In this document: one piece after another, positions 17,874-26,365 of the stretch
Layout: every line of letters starts with the position of its first letter
Numbering within the stretch: position 1 is the stretch's first letter
Source: Pseudomonas promysalinigenes
GTDB taxonomy: Bacteria; Pseudomonadota; Gammaproteobacteria; Pseudomonadales; Pseudomonadaceae
Direction of reading: 5' to 3'
Length of the DNA stretch: 64,000 nt
Assembly: GCF_014269025.2 (NCBI RefSeq)
Contig: NZ_CP077094.1
Span: forward strand, 2,790,001-2,854,000
Made by a program: the position numbers and the translations under genes
The notes under the pieces: generated by a model
Seen by the model: only the letters and a program-made list of their open reading frames with translations
Told to the model about the DNA's origin: nothing
Database searches by the model: none

Positions 17874-19280
17874 TCAGTCGTTGACGCTGGCCATCCTTGT
17901 TGCCTGTTCGGCGGCCTGGCCGCGAGTAGCCAGGCAATAGTACAGCGGCACCGTCACGATCAAGCCGAACAACCAAGAAAGGTCGGCGCCTTCGACAAGA
18001 TTAGAGTACGGCCCCACGTACAGCGCGGTATTGGCGAACGGCAACTGCACCAGGATGCCGCAGGCGTAGGCAATGATCGCATGGTGGTTGAAGCGACCAT
18101 AGATGCCCCCGTCCGCACGGAAGATCGACTTGATATCGTACCGGCCCTTCTTGATCAGGTAGAAGTCGATCAGGTTGATCGAAGCCCAAGGCACCAGCAC
18201 CAGCAACAGCGCCAGGATCAGGCCGATGAACTGGCCGATGAAGCCTGCCGAGGCGTTCAAGGCTACCATCGCGCAGCCCAGCAAAATCAACGTCGCCAGG
18301 ATCACGCGTACCTTGATGCTGGGAGTCCAGTCGGCCGCGAAGGTCTGGATCGCAGTCACGATCGACAGCACCGCGCCATACAGGTTGAGGGCGTTGTGGC
18401 TGATGATGTTGAGCAGGAACAGCACCATCAGAATCGGCCCCAGCCAACCGGTGGCCTGCTTGACCGCGTCCATCGCATCAACACCTTCGGGCACGCACAG
18501 CACGGCGATGGTGCCGAAACTGAAACACAGGATGGTGCCAAGGGTGGCGCCGAAATAGGTCGCCCAGAATGGCTTGGCGATGCCGACTTCCCGCGGCAGG
18601 TAGCGTGAGTAGTCAGAGGTGTAAGGGGAGAAACTGATCTGCCAGATCACACCCAACGACACCGTGGCAATGAAGCCTGACCAATTGAAGGCACCGCGGC
18701 TCAAGAAGTCGGCCGGCAACGCCTGGGCGAACATCATGATGAACCCGGCCAGCAGTGCCGAACCCATCACCCAGGTGCCGATACGGTTGAGGATATGGAT
18801 GAAGCGGTAGCCGATCACCCCGATGGCGGTGGCGCTCAACGCCCCGATCACGATCGCACCCGGCATTGGCACACTGGGGGCGATGCCGTGGATGGTCTTG
18901 CCCGCCAGCACGATGTTCGAGATGAAGAAGCCGACATAAATAAGTGCGGTGAAGAACACGATCAACAGCGCGCCGTAGCGGCCGAACTGGCCACGGCTTT
19001 GAACCATTTGCGGAATCCCCAGCTGCGGTCCCTGCGCAGAGGCCAAGGCGATGAACACGCCTCCGATCAGATGCCCGAGCACGATTGCGACCAACCCCCA
19101 CAAAAGGTTCAGGTGGAACACCTGGACCACCATGGCGCCGGTGACGATTGGCAGTGGCGCGATGTTGGTACTGAACCAGAGGGTGAATAGGTCACGCGCC
19201 TTCCCATGGCGCTCGGCAGGTGGAACGTAATCGACCGTGTGATTCTCGACAAACTGGTGTTGCGACGACGGTTGGGACAT
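17874..19280 (-). CDS. NCS1-family permease (cytosine permease-like)
   Basis: This 468-residue transporter with about 12 helices belongs to the NCS1 family, which carries cytosine, uracil, hydantoins, allantoin and similar small N-compounds. Marks include RDLFTLWFSTNIAPLPIVTG near the N-terminus, SYRF-like GYRFIHILNRIGTW, and INLIDFYLIKKGRYD. It is divergent from the flavin reductase-monooxygenase genes, and one imperfect copy of the shared GntR operator (19358-19369) lies on its side of the gap. I infer that it imports the substrate of that pathway. A close paralogue lies at 29674-31086. Confidence 0.88.
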   Translation of the reverse strand: MSQPSSQHQFVENHTVDYVPPAERHGKARDLFTLWFSTNIAPLPIVTGAMVVQVFHLNLLWGLVAIVLGHLIGGVFIALASAQGPQLGIPQMVQSRGQFGRYGALLIVFFTALIYVGFFISNIVLAGKTIHGIAPSVPMPGAIVIGALSATAIGVIGYRFIHILNRIGTWVMGSALLAGFIMMFAQALPADFLSRGAFNWSGFIATVSLGVIWQISFSPYTSDYSRYLPREVGIAKPFWATYFGATLGTILCFSFGTIAVLCVPEGVDAMDAVKQATGWLGPILMVLFLLNIISHNALNLYGAVLSIVTAIQTFAADWTPSIKVRVILATLILLGCAMVALNASAGFIGQFIGLILALLLVLVPWASINLIDFYLIKKGRYDIKSIFRADGGIYGRFNHHAIIAYACGILVQLPFANTALYVGPYSNLVEGADLSWLFGLIVTVPLYYCLATRGQAAEQATRMASVND

Positions 19281-19357
19281 AGGTTTCAGCTCGAAAGGTC
19301 GTTTTTATCGTTGTAAGGAAACCGCATCTAGGCGGCCTCTCAGCTGCGGACCATATT

Positions 19358-19369
19358 ATGGTATTCCAA
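19358..19369. promoter_or_regulatory. GntR operator copy 1 (permease side, imperfect)
   Basis: ATGGTATTCCAA, preceded by TATT as in the other two copies, differs by one base in the core TGGTATACCA. It lies 78 bp upstream of the permease start. Confidence 0.5.
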
Positions 19370-19528
19370 ACTTTTGACAACACTGATCCGTAGCAAAAAA
19401 TGCTATCTGCACCCCTTGCGCAGCGCCTGCGACAAACCGACTCACCGCTCAAAGCCAAGGTTTACGGGGCCTTGAGCCGCTCATCGTTAAATGTGCGCTT
19501 AGAAAATTCCGCTTGCAAAATAGGTATT

Positions 19529-19540
19529 ACGGTATACCAT
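19529..19540. promoter_or_regulatory. GntR operator copy 2 (flavin reductase/monooxygenase promoter)
   Basis: ACGGTATACCAT is part of a 22-base block (19525-19546) that recurs with one mismatch at 21424-21445. The palindromic GGTATACC core suits a GntR (FCD) regulator, one of which is encoded in the locus. Confidence 0.65.
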
Positions 19541-19596
19541 CAGACACATCAACGATAAAAACCGCGGACCACCGCAGCCTTTTAGAGGTACTTCCG

Positions 19597-20082
19597 ATGA
19601 TTGACGCAACCGTCTACAAGAACGTCCTGGGCTCTTTCCCGTCCGGCGTTACCGTCATCACCACCCTGGACGACGACGGCTCGGTCGTCGGCCTGACCGC
19701 CAGTGCGTTCTCTTCCCTGTCGATGGACCCACCGCTGGTGCTGTTCTGCCCCAACTACACTTCCGACTCCTACCCCGTACTGATCAAGCAAAAGCGCTTC
19801 GCCATTCACCTGCTCTCCGGTGAGCAGCAGGCCGAAGCCTACGCGTTCGCCAAGAAAGGCAAAGACAAGGCCAGCGGCATCGAGTGGAGCCTGAGCGAAC
19901 TGGGCAACCCGATCCTGGCTGGCGCCACCGCCGTCATCGAGTGCGAACTGTGGCGTGAGTATGAAGGGGGTGACCACGCCATCATGGTTGGCAAGGTACA
20001 TAACCTGATCGTCCCCGAGGAAGCACCCCGGCCGATGATCTATTGCCGCGGCAAGATGGCCAGCCTGCCGGCATTTGCCTGA
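19597..20082 (+). CDS. Flavin reductase (RutF/HpaC-like), copy 1
   Basis: This 161-residue NAD(P)H:flavin reductase supplies reduced FMN to a partner monooxygenase. The family marks are SFPSGVTVITT (about 12) and GLTASAFSSLSMDPPLVLFC (about 34), with GGDHAIMVGKV at about 128. The start is the ATG at 19597 with GAGGT upstream; the longer frame from 19513 crosses the operator and is rejected. It is followed after 74 nt by the LLM monooxygenase, its obvious partner. It is about 70% identical by eye to the reductase at 24470-24955. Confidence 0.9.
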   Translation: MIDATVYKNVLGSFPSGVTVITTLDDDGSVVGLTASAFSSLSMDPPLVLFCPNYTSDSYPVLIKQKRFAIHLLSGEQQAEAYAFAKKGKDKASGIEWSLSELGNPILAGATAVIECELWREYEGGDHAIMVGKVHNLIVPEEAPRPMIYCRGKMASLPAFA

Positions 20083-20156
20083 GCCTATTGTGAATCGAGA
20101 CACCTGGCGCCTGCCAAACCTGGCGACAGACACTTACAAGCGTTGAGGAAAGCCCC

Positions 20157-21197
20157 ATGAAATTTTCGTTGTTCGTGCACATGGAACGTTGGGATGAACA
20201 GGTTAGCCACCGCCAGCTGTTCGAAGATCTGACCGAACTGACCCTGATGGCCGAGCACGGCGGTTTCAGCACCGTATGGATCGGCGAACACCACGCCATG
20301 GAATACACCATTTCGCCAAGCCCGATGCCGCTGCTGGCCTACCTGGCCGCACGTACCGATAAAATTCGCCTGGGCGCCGGCACCATCATCGCCCCGTTCT
20401 GGAACCCGATCCGCGTCGCTGGCGAATGCGCCCTGCTCGACGTGATCAGCAACGGCCGCATGGAAGTGGGCCTGGCCCGGGGCGCCTATCAGTTCGAGTT
20501 CGATCGCATGGCAGGTGGCATGCCAGCCACCGATGGCGGCAAAGCCCTGCGCGAAATGGTGCCGGTGGTGCGCAAGCTATGGGAAGGCGACTATGCCCAC
20601 GAGGGCGAGGTCTACAAATTCCCCACCTCCACCAGCGTACCAAAGCCCTTCAACGCCACGCCGCCAATGTGGATCGCCGCTCGCGACCCTGACTCGCATA
20701 ATTTCGCCGTGGCCAACGGCTGCAACGTCATGGTCACGCCATTGATGAAAGGCGACGAGGAAGTGCTGGACCTGAAGAACAAGTTCCAGGCCGCATTGGA
20801 CAACAACCCCGACGTTCCTCGGCCGCAATTGATGGTACTGCGCCACACCCATGTCCACAGCCCATCTGAGCCCGATGGCTGGAAGATTGGCGCCCAGGCC
20901 ATCTCACGCTTCTACCGCACCTTCGACGCCTGGTTCGGCAACAAGACCACCCCGGTCAACGGCTTCCTGGAGCCAAGCCCTGAGTCGAAGTTCGCCGAAG
21001 TCCCGGCCTTCCAGTTGGACAATATCCGCAAGAACACCATGATCGGTACGCCGCAAGAGATCATCGCCCGAATCAAGTACTACCAAGAGCTGGGTGTCGA
21101 TGAGTTCAGCTTCTGGTGCGACAACAGCCTGCCCCACGCCGAGAAGAAAAAGTCGCTGGAGCTGTTCATCAAGGAAGTGGTGCCGGCGTTCGCCTGA
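20157..21197 (+). CDS. LLM-class flavin-dependent monooxygenase
   Basis: This 346-residue TIM-barrel luciferase-like enzyme uses reduced flavin and O2. Seen are MKFSLFVHMERWDEQ, WIGEHHAMEYTISPSP (about 45), GRMEVGLARGAYQFEF (about 102) and MIGTPQEIIARIKYY (about 305). Related two-component enzymes (RutA, alkane and nitrilotriacetate types) insert oxygen next to N or C=O and can open N-heterocyclic rings. Here it is the presumed first step on the substrate brought in by the NCS1 permease. It shares a transcript with flavin reductase 1, ended by the hairpin at 21229-21273. Confidence 0.88.
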   Translation: MKFSLFVHMERWDEQVSHRQLFEDLTELTLMAEHGGFSTVWIGEHHAMEYTISPSPMPLLAYLAARTDKIRLGAGTIIAPFWNPIRVAGECALLDVISNGRMEVGLARGAYQFEFDRMAGGMPATDGGKALREMVPVVRKLWEGDYAHEGEVYKFPTSTSVPKPFNATPPMWIAARDPDSHNFAVANGCNVMVTPLMKGDEEVLDLKNKFQAALDNNPDVPRPQLMVLRHTHVHSPSEPDGWKIGAQAISRFYRTFDAWFGNKTTPVNGFLEPSPESKFAEVPAFQLDNIRKNTMIGTPQEIIARIKYYQELGVDEFSFWCDNSLPHAEKKKSLELFIKEVVPAFA

Positions 21198-21228
21198 ATT
21201 CCCATTGCCTGAGACATTGCGGGACGCG

Positions 21229-21273
21229 CCCGCTCACGTTGGCCCCAGTGGCCGACGTGAGCGGGATTTTTTT
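21229..21273 (+). terminator. Rho-independent terminator after the monooxygenase
   Basis: CCCGCTCACGT (21229-21239) pairs with ACGTGAGCGGG (21255-21265), with an inner GGCC-GGCC pairing in the loop, followed by A and seven T (21267-21273). It separates the two-gene monooxygenase unit from the downstream operon. Confidence 0.8.
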
Positions 21274-21427
21274 GTCCGGTGTATGCCCTGGGACGCGTGG
21301 TGGTTCGCGGAACGAGCGCCGCGCGGGCGGCGCTGGATCTCCAAGTCACCACAAATCCCAAGCCATCCCCCCACCTTTCGTCCTGGGACAACAGAAATTT
21401 TCAGGCACCTATTGCACAACAAATATT

Positions 21428-21439
21428 ATGGTATACCAT
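21428..21439. promoter_or_regulatory. GntR operator copy 3 (internal promoter)
   Basis: ATGGTATACCAT is a perfect 12-bp palindrome inside the second copy of the 22-base block (21424-21445). It lies between the terminator and the AA_synth gene, 41 bp from that start, so it marks a second promoter under the same control. Confidence 0.7.
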
Positions 21440-21479
21440 CAGACAACAAGAGCTGATAACCCTCACCAGGAGCCCCTCC

Positions 21480-22076
21480 ATGAGTTTCGAAATCCGCAAG
21501 ATCGTCACCTATTCCGAAGAGACCCGTATCGAAGGCGGCAAGGCCACCGACAAGCCTGTGACCATGGTCGGCCTGGCCGTGGTGATCAAGAACCCATGGG
21601 CCGGTCGCGGTTTCGTTGAAGATCTGAAGCCGGAAATTCGCGCCAATTGCTCGGAGCTCGGTGCCCTGATGGTCGAACGCCTGACGGCCGCAATCGGCGG
21701 TGCCGACAAGATCGAAGCCTATGGCAAGGCCGCTGTGGTCGGCGCCGATGGCGAAATCGAGCATGCTTCGGCCGTGATTCACACCCTGCGCTTTGGCAAC
21801 CACTACCGCGAGGCGGTCAAGGCCAAGAGCTACCTGAGCTTCACCAACAAGCGCGGCGGCCCAGGCACCTCGATCCAGATCCCGATGATGCAAAAGGACG
21901 ACGAAGGCCTGCGCTCGCACTACATCACTCTGGAAATGCAGATCGAAGACGCGCCACGCGCCGATGAGATCGTGGTGGTTCTAGGCGCCGCCGACGGGGG
22001 CCGCCTGCACCCGCGCATCGGCAACCGCTATATCGACCTGGAAGAACTGGCTGCCGAAAAAGCCAACGCTCAATAA
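21480..22076 (+). CDS. AA_synth (amino acid synthesis) family protein
   Basis: This 198-residue protein matches the AA_synth family (Pfam PF06684), annotated in databases as amino acid synthesis although its chemistry is not established. Features are GRGFVEDLKPEI (about 40), GKAAVVGADGEIEHASAVIH (about 82) and the Gly-rich end RGGPGTSIQIPMM and GAADGGRLHPRIGNRY. There is no membrane segment. AGGAG lies 8-9 nt upstream of the ATG at 21480. It is the first gene of the second transcript of this locus. A role in handling an amide or lactam-like ring-opened intermediate is inferred from neighbours only. Confidence 0.8.
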   Translation: MSFEIRKIVTYSEETRIEGGKATDKPVTMVGLAVVIKNPWAGRGFVEDLKPEIRANCSELGALMVERLTAAIGGADKIEAYGKAAVVGADGEIEHASAVIHTLRFGNHYREAVKAKSYLSFTNKRGGPGTSIQIPMMQKDDEGLRSHYITLEMQIEDAPRADEIVVVLGAADGGRLHPRIGNRYIDLEELAAEKANAQ

Positions 22077-22144
22077 CAACAACCAAGACGGGCCGGGGCG
22101 TGGCGTGCTTACCCGCCGTGCCCGACCTTCAAGGAGCGCCCTCC

Positions 22145-22978
22145 ATGATTCAGCCTGTCGCTGAACACACACCTGCCGGCACCAGTTACCTGTCCGTCGG
22201 CCAGGGCCAACCCGTGGTACTGATTCACGGCGTGGGTTTGAACAAGGAAATGTGGGGCGGTCAGATCGTTGGCCTGGCCAACGACTACCGCGTCATCGTC
22301 TACGATATGCTTGGCCACGGCCAGAGCGCCCTGCCGGCCGCCGACATTGGCCTGGAGGGCTATGCCGCCCAGCTCGCCGAGCTGCTTGACCATTTGCAGA
22401 TTCAACAAGCCACGGTCATTGGTTTTTCCATGGGTGGCCTGGTCGCCCGGGCCTTTGCCTTGAGCTATCCGCAGCGTCTGGCTGCCCTGGTTGTGCTCAA
22501 CAGCGTATTCAACCGTACGCCCGAGCAGAGTGCCGGGGTCATCGCCCGCGCTGCCCAGGCTGCGCAGCTAGGCCCGGACGCCAACGTCGACGCTGCCCTG
22601 GACCGCTGGTTCAGCCGTGAATACAAGGCTGCCAACCCGGCGCAGGTCGCCGCCATTCGCCAAGTACTGGCGAACAATGACCCGCAGGGGTATCACACCA
22701 CTTATTCGCTGTTCGCTACCCAGGACATGTACCGCGCAAGCGACCTGGGCACTATCCAGGTGCCGACGTTGATCGCCACCGGCGAACTCGACGCGGGCTC
22801 CACCCCTGCCATGACCCGTCAGCTTGCCGCCAGCATTCCTGGCGCACAAAGCGTGGTCCTTGCCGAGCAACGGCATATGATGCCAGTGGAAGCACCGCGG
22901 GAAGTCAACAAGATGCTTCTGGACTTTCTCGCCCAAGCCCGCATCCTCACCGAATCCGCCAAGGGGATTGTTGCATGA
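22145..22978 (+). CDS. Alpha/beta hydrolase (RutD/PcaD-like)
   Basis: This 277-residue hydrolase has IHGVGLNKEMWGGQ (about 28), the nucleophile elbow GFSMGG (about 97), the acid in GELDAGS (about 213) and the catalytic His in EQRHMMPVE (about 243). RutD (carbamate/aminoacrylate) and PcaD (enol-lactone) are the closest types in appearance. AAGGAG lies upstream of the ATG at 22145. Its stop overlaps the aldehyde dehydrogenase start (ATGA), so the two are coupled. Confidence 0.85.
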   Translation: MIQPVAEHTPAGTSYLSVGQGQPVVLIHGVGLNKEMWGGQIVGLANDYRVIVYDMLGHGQSALPAADIGLEGYAAQLAELLDHLQIQQATVIGFSMGGLVARAFALSYPQRLAALVVLNSVFNRTPEQSAGVIARAAQAAQLGPDANVDAALDRWFSREYKAANPAQVAAIRQVLANNDPQGYHTTYSLFATQDMYRASDLGTIQVPTLIATGELDAGSTPAMTRQLAASIPGAQSVVLAEQRHMMPVEAPREVNKMLLDFLAQARILTESAKGIVA

Positions 22979-24456
22979 CCCTCGTTCGTTTCCAGATGTG
23001 CATCGACGGCCAATGGCTCGATGCCCAGAGCGGCAAGACCTTCGACAGCCTCAACCCGGCCACTGCAAAGGCCTGGGCACAACTGCCCGACGCCGACCAG
23101 GCCGATGTCGAGCTGGCCGTGCAGGCCGCCCAGCGTGCCTTCGAAAGCCCGGCCTGGCGCAGCATCACCGCCACCGCACGGGGCAAGCTGCTGCGCCGCC
23201 TGGGTGACCTGATCGCCGAAAACAAAGAGCACCTGGCTCAACTCGAAAGCCGTGACAACGGCAAGCTGATCCGTGAAACCCGCGGCCAGGTCGGGTACCT
23301 GCCGGAGTTCTTCCACTACACCGCCGGCCTGGCAGACAAGCTCGAGGGTGGCACACTGCCGCTGGACAAGCCCGACCTGTTCGCCTACACCGTGCACGAG
23401 CCGATCGGCGTGGTCGCCGGGATCATCCCGTGGAACAGCCCGCTGTATCTGACCGCGATCAAGCTCGCCCCAGCACTGGCCGCTGGTAACACCATCGTGC
23501 TCAAGCCGTCCGAACACGCCTCGGCAACCATCCTGGAATTGGCTCGCCTTGCATTGGAAGCCGGCTTCCCGGCCGGCGTAGTCAACGTGGTCACCGGCTA
23601 CGGCCCAAGCACCGGCGCAGCGCTGACCCGCCACCCGCTGGTGCGCAAGATCGCCTTCACCGGTGGCGCCGCCACAGCGCGCCATGTAGTGCGCAGTAGC
23701 GCTGAGAACTTCGCCAAGCTGTCGCTGGAGCTGGGCGGCAAGTCGCCGAACATCATCTTCGCTGACGCCGACCTGGACAGCGCCATCAACGGCGCGGTGG
23801 CCGGCATCTATGCAGCCTCCGGGCAGAGCTGCGTGGCAGGTTCGCGCCTGCTGGTGCAAGACGAAATCTTCGACGAATTCGTCGAACGCCTGATCGCCCG
23901 CGCCAAACGCATTCGCATCGGCAACCCGCAGGACGACGCCAGCGAAATGGGCCCGATGGCCACCGCGCAGCAATTGGCTGTGGTCGAAGGCCTGGTGGCA
24001 GCCGCGAAGGCCGAAGGCGCCAAGCTGCACATGGGTGGCAAACGTGCCGAGGTCGAAGGTGATGGCTGGTTCTACGAACCGACCCTGTTCGAGTGCGACA
24101 GCAACTCGATGACCATCATGCAGGAAGAGGTGTTCGGCCCGGTCGCCGCCGTCATCCGTTTCAAGACCGAAGAGCAGGCCCTGGCCATCGCCAACGATTC
24201 GCAGTTCGGCCTGGCCGCCGGCATCTGGACCCGCGACCTGGGCCGCGCCCATCGCCTGGCGCGAGACGTACGCTCGGGGATCATCTGGGTCAACACCTAT
24301 CGTGCCGTGTCGGCCATGGCGCCGATCGGCGGCTTCAAGAACAGCGGCTATGGCCGCGAGAGCGGCATCGACTCGGTGCTGGCCTATACCGAGCTGAAGA
24401 CCGTGTGGATCAACCTGTCCACCGCGCCGATGCCCGACCCGTTTGTGATGCGCTAA
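22975..24456 (+). CDS. NAD(P)+-dependent aldehyde dehydrogenase
   Basis: This 493-residue member of the ALDH superfamily oxidises an aldehyde to an acid. Seen are GIIPWNSPLYL (about 145, cofactor region), FTGGAATAR (about 230), the general-base Glu in SLELGGKSPN (about 255) and the nucleophile Cys in GQSCVAGSRLLV (about 290). GYGRESGIDSVL lies near the end. In this operon it probably oxidises a semialdehyde formed after ring opening. Confidence 0.92.
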   Translation: MTLVRFQMCIDGQWLDAQSGKTFDSLNPATAKAWAQLPDADQADVELAVQAAQRAFESPAWRSITATARGKLLRRLGDLIAENKEHLAQLESRDNGKLIRETRGQVGYLPEFFHYTAGLADKLEGGTLPLDKPDLFAYTVHEPIGVVAGIIPWNSPLYLTAIKLAPALAAGNTIVLKPSEHASATILELARLALEAGFPAGVVNVVTGYGPSTGAALTRHPLVRKIAFTGGAATARHVVRSSAENFAKLSLELGGKSPNIIFADADLDSAINGAVAGIYAASGQSCVAGSRLLVQDEIFDEFVERLIARAKRIRIGNPQDDASEMGPMATAQQLAVVEGLVAAAKAEGAKLHMGGKRAEVEGDGWFYEPTLFECDSNSMTIMQEEVFGPVAAVIRFKTEEQALAIANDSQFGLAAGIWTRDLGRAHRLARDVRSGIIWVNTYRAVSAMAPIGGFKNSGYGRESGIDSVLAYTELKTVWINLSTAPMPDPFVMR

Positions 24457-24469
24457 GAGGTAGCACGAG

Positions 24470-24955
24470 ATGATCGAACCAGGCATCTACAAAGACGTGA
24501 TGGGCTCCTTCCCGTCCGGTGTCACTGTGGTCACCACCCTGGACACCGACGGCGGCATCGTCGGCATTACCGCCAGCGCGTTCAGCGCACTGTCGATAGA
24601 CCCGGCGCTGGTGCTGTTCTGCCCCAACTACGCATCGGACACCTACCCGATTCTGCGCGACAGCAAGCAATTCGCCATTCACTTGCTGTCCGCCGAGCAA
24701 ACCGCCGAAGCCTACGCCTTTGCAGGCAAAGGCAAGGACAAGGCCAAAGGTATCGAGTGGCAGTTGAGCGCGCTGGGCAACCCGCTGCTGACCAAGGCCA
24801 CGGCGATCATCGAGTGCGAACTGTGGCGCGAATACGATGGCGGTGACCATGCCATCATTGTTGGCGCGGTGAAGAATCTGGTCCTGCCGGCCGAGCCGGT
24901 CACGCCGATGGTCTACCACAAAGGCAAGCTGGGCGCCCTGCCGCCATTGGGCTGA
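24470..24955 (+). CDS. Flavin reductase, copy 2
   Basis: This 161-residue protein has the same length and layout as the reductase at 19597-20082 (shared blocks SFPSGVTV, LVLFCPNY, FAIHLLS, AEAYAF, IECELWREY). It is about 70% identical by eye, so it is an in-locus duplicate. It lies 13 nt after the aldehyde dehydrogenase gene with GAGGTAGCACGAG upstream. It may serve the same monooxygenase under a different promoter, or another one elsewhere. Confidence 0.88.
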   Translation: MIEPGIYKDVMGSFPSGVTVVTTLDTDGGIVGITASAFSALSIDPALVLFCPNYASDTYPILRDSKQFAIHLLSAEQTAEAYAFAGKGKDKAKGIEWQLSALGNPLLTKATAIIECELWREYDGGDHAIIVGAVKNLVLPAEPVTPMVYHKGKLGALPPLG

Positions 24956-24962
24956 TAGACCT

Positions 24963-25058
24963 CATCGGCTGCTTCGCGGGTGAACTCGCTCCCCAGCGAT
25001 TGGGCAAAGGCTTGGACCTTCAGGAGCAGACTCACCCGCGAAACAGCCCACACCGATG
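24963..25058. repeat. REP-type inverted repeat pair
   Basis: TTCGCGGGTGA (24973-24983) faces TCACCCGCGAA (25032-25042). Flanking GGCTG and CAGCC and outer CATCGG and CCGATG extend the symmetry. The GCTTCGCGGGTGAACTCGCT text resembles the P. putida REP family. It fills much of the 174-bp gap between reductase 2 and the CMD-family gene. Confidence 0.6.
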
Positions 25059-25068
25059 ACCCTGTTTC

Positions 25069-25113
25069 AGGGGCTGCACTAATCGTCTCACCCTCGGTTG
25101 CAGCCCCTTTTTT
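25069..25113 (+). terminator. Terminator or attenuator before the CMD-family gene
   Basis: AGGGGCTGCA (25069-25078) pairs with TGCAGCCCCT (25099-25108), followed by a run of six T ending at 25113. It lies 16 nt before the next start, so it could reduce readthrough into CMD-gntR. Confidence 0.65.
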
Positions 25114-25129
25114 GATATGGAGCACGGCA

Positions 25130-25519
25130 ATGAGCAACGAGAAATATGAAAAAGGCCTGCAGATCCGCACCCAGGTGCTGGGCGAGGAATACGTCAACCG
25201 CTCCATCCAGAACGCCGACGCATTCACCCAGCCACTCCAGGAGCTGGTCACCGAATATTGCTGGGGCCATGTCTGGGGCCGTGAAGGCCTCTCGCTCAAA
25301 GAGCGCAGCATGATAAACTTGGCCATGATTTCCGCGCTCAACCGGCCCCACGAGCTCAAGCTGCATATCCGCGGCGCATTGCGCAATGGCCTGAGCCGTG
25401 AACAGATTCGCGAGATCCTGCTCCAGGTCGGCATTTATTGCGGCGTGCCCGCGGCGGTGGACAGTTTCCGCCTAGCTCGCGAGGCCTTCGCCGAAGCCGA
25501 TGCGGAGTCAACCCGTTAA
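25130..25519 (+). CDS. Carboxymuconolactone decarboxylase (CMD) family protein
   Basis: This 129-residue AhpD/CMD-like protein starts MSNEKYEKGLQIRTQVLG and has AFTQPLQELVTEYCWGHVWG, then SLKERSMINLAMISALNR and HIRGALRNGLSREQIREILLQ. The AhpD CxxC is absent (only single Cys), so a lyase or decarboxylase role is more likely than a redox one. GGAG lies 7 nt upstream of the ATG at 25130. It is followed closely by the GntR gene. Confidence 0.87.
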   Translation: MSNEKYEKGLQIRTQVLGEEYVNRSIQNADAFTQPLQELVTEYCWGHVWGREGLSLKERSMINLAMISALNRPHELKLHIRGALRNGLSREQIREILLQVGIYCGVPAAVDSFRLAREAFAEADAESTR

Positions 25520-25553
25520 CAGCGGGCTGTCCGAACCCACGCAAGGAGCACCG

Positions 25554-26363
25554 ATGGTTCGTGGTGCAATTGTCGGTGGGGGCCGGGCAGCCTCTATCAG
25601 AGCGCACTTGATGAAACGCCAGCCCCTCGACGACAGCTTCAAGGTCAACCGCAACCCCGTTACCCTGCGCGAAATCGTGCTCGACAAGCTGCGTGGCGCG
25701 ATCATGAACTTCCACCTGCTGCCGGGTGACCGCCTGGTCGAACGCGACCTCTGCGACCGCCTCGGCGTCAGCCGCACCTCGGTGCGTGAAGCCCTGCGCC
25801 ACCTCGAGTCCGAAGGCCTGGTGGAGTTTGCCGACGCCAAAGGCCCTCGCGTGGCCATCATTACCCTGGAAGACGCCCGCGATATCTACGAATTGCGCTG
25901 CGTGCTCGAAGGCTTGATCGTGCAACTGTTCACCCTCAACGCCAAGGCCAAGGACATCCGGGCGCTGGAACGTGCGCTGGAGGTCAACCGCGAAGCGTTG
26001 GAAGAAGGCGAGCTGCAGCAGGTACTGGATTCGGTGCAAGGTTTCTATGACGTGCTTCTGGAAGGCTCCGGCAACCAGGTGGCTGCGCAGCAGTTGCGTC
26101 AGTTGCAAGCCCGAATCAGCTACCTGCGCGCTACCTCGGTGTCCCAAGAGAACCGCCGCGGCGCCAGTAACCGTGAAATGGAAAAAATCGTCGAGGCCAT
26201 CAAGGGCGGCGATCCGCTGGTGGCACACCAGGCCTCGGTCGATCATGTGCGCGCCGCCGCCAAGGTGGCGCTTGACTACCTGCGTCAAAAGCAGGATGAC
26301 AATGCCAAAGTGCGCGACATCGTCGAGCCATTGGCCCTGAAGGAACCTCGCATAGGCCGCTGA
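25554..26363 (+). CDS. GntR-family regulator, FCD subfamily
   Basis: This is a 269-residue repressor. The winged helix is at about residues 40-100 (ERDLCDRLGVSRTSVREALRHLESEGLV), and the all-helical FCD ligand domain at about 115-245. In the FCD core the usual FH is FY (QGFYDVLLEGSGN), so one metal-ligand position differs, while VDHVRAAA keeps the last His. AAGGAG lies 5 nt upstream of the ATG. A later ATG at 25612 is possible. Such regulators bind short NTGGTATACCAN-type palindromes, and three such sites lie in this locus, so local control is likely. Confidence 0.9.
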   Translation: MVRGAIVGGGRAASIRAHLMKRQPLDDSFKVNRNPVTLREIVLDKLRGAIMNFHLLPGDRLVERDLCDRLGVSRTSVREALRHLESEGLVEFADAKGPRVAIITLEDARDIYELRCVLEGLIVQLFTLNAKAKDIRALERALEVNREALEEGELQQVLDSVQGFYDVLLEGSGNQVAAQQLRQLQARISYLRATSVSQENRRGASNREMEKIVEAIKGGDPLVAHQASVDHVRAAAKVALDYLRQKQDDNAKVRDIVEPLALKEPRIGR

Positions 26364-26365
26364 TC

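Larger units (their letters stand above)
19281..19596. promoter_or_regulatory. Divergent control region of the catabolic locus
   Basis: This 316-bp gap holds the imperfect operator ATGGTATTCCAA (19358-19369) on the permease side and ACGGTATACCAT (19529-19540) on the monooxygenase side. It also holds a separate inverted repeat TAGCA-AAAAA-TGCTA (19391-19405). No other gene is visible here. Confidence 0.6.

Noticed and set aside
22819..24486. A 555-codon open frame on the minus strand over the aldehyde dehydrogenase gene
   Set aside because: It is antisense to a clear ALDH with catalytic motifs and has a His/Gln/Gly-rich composition typical of a shadow in GC-rich DNA.
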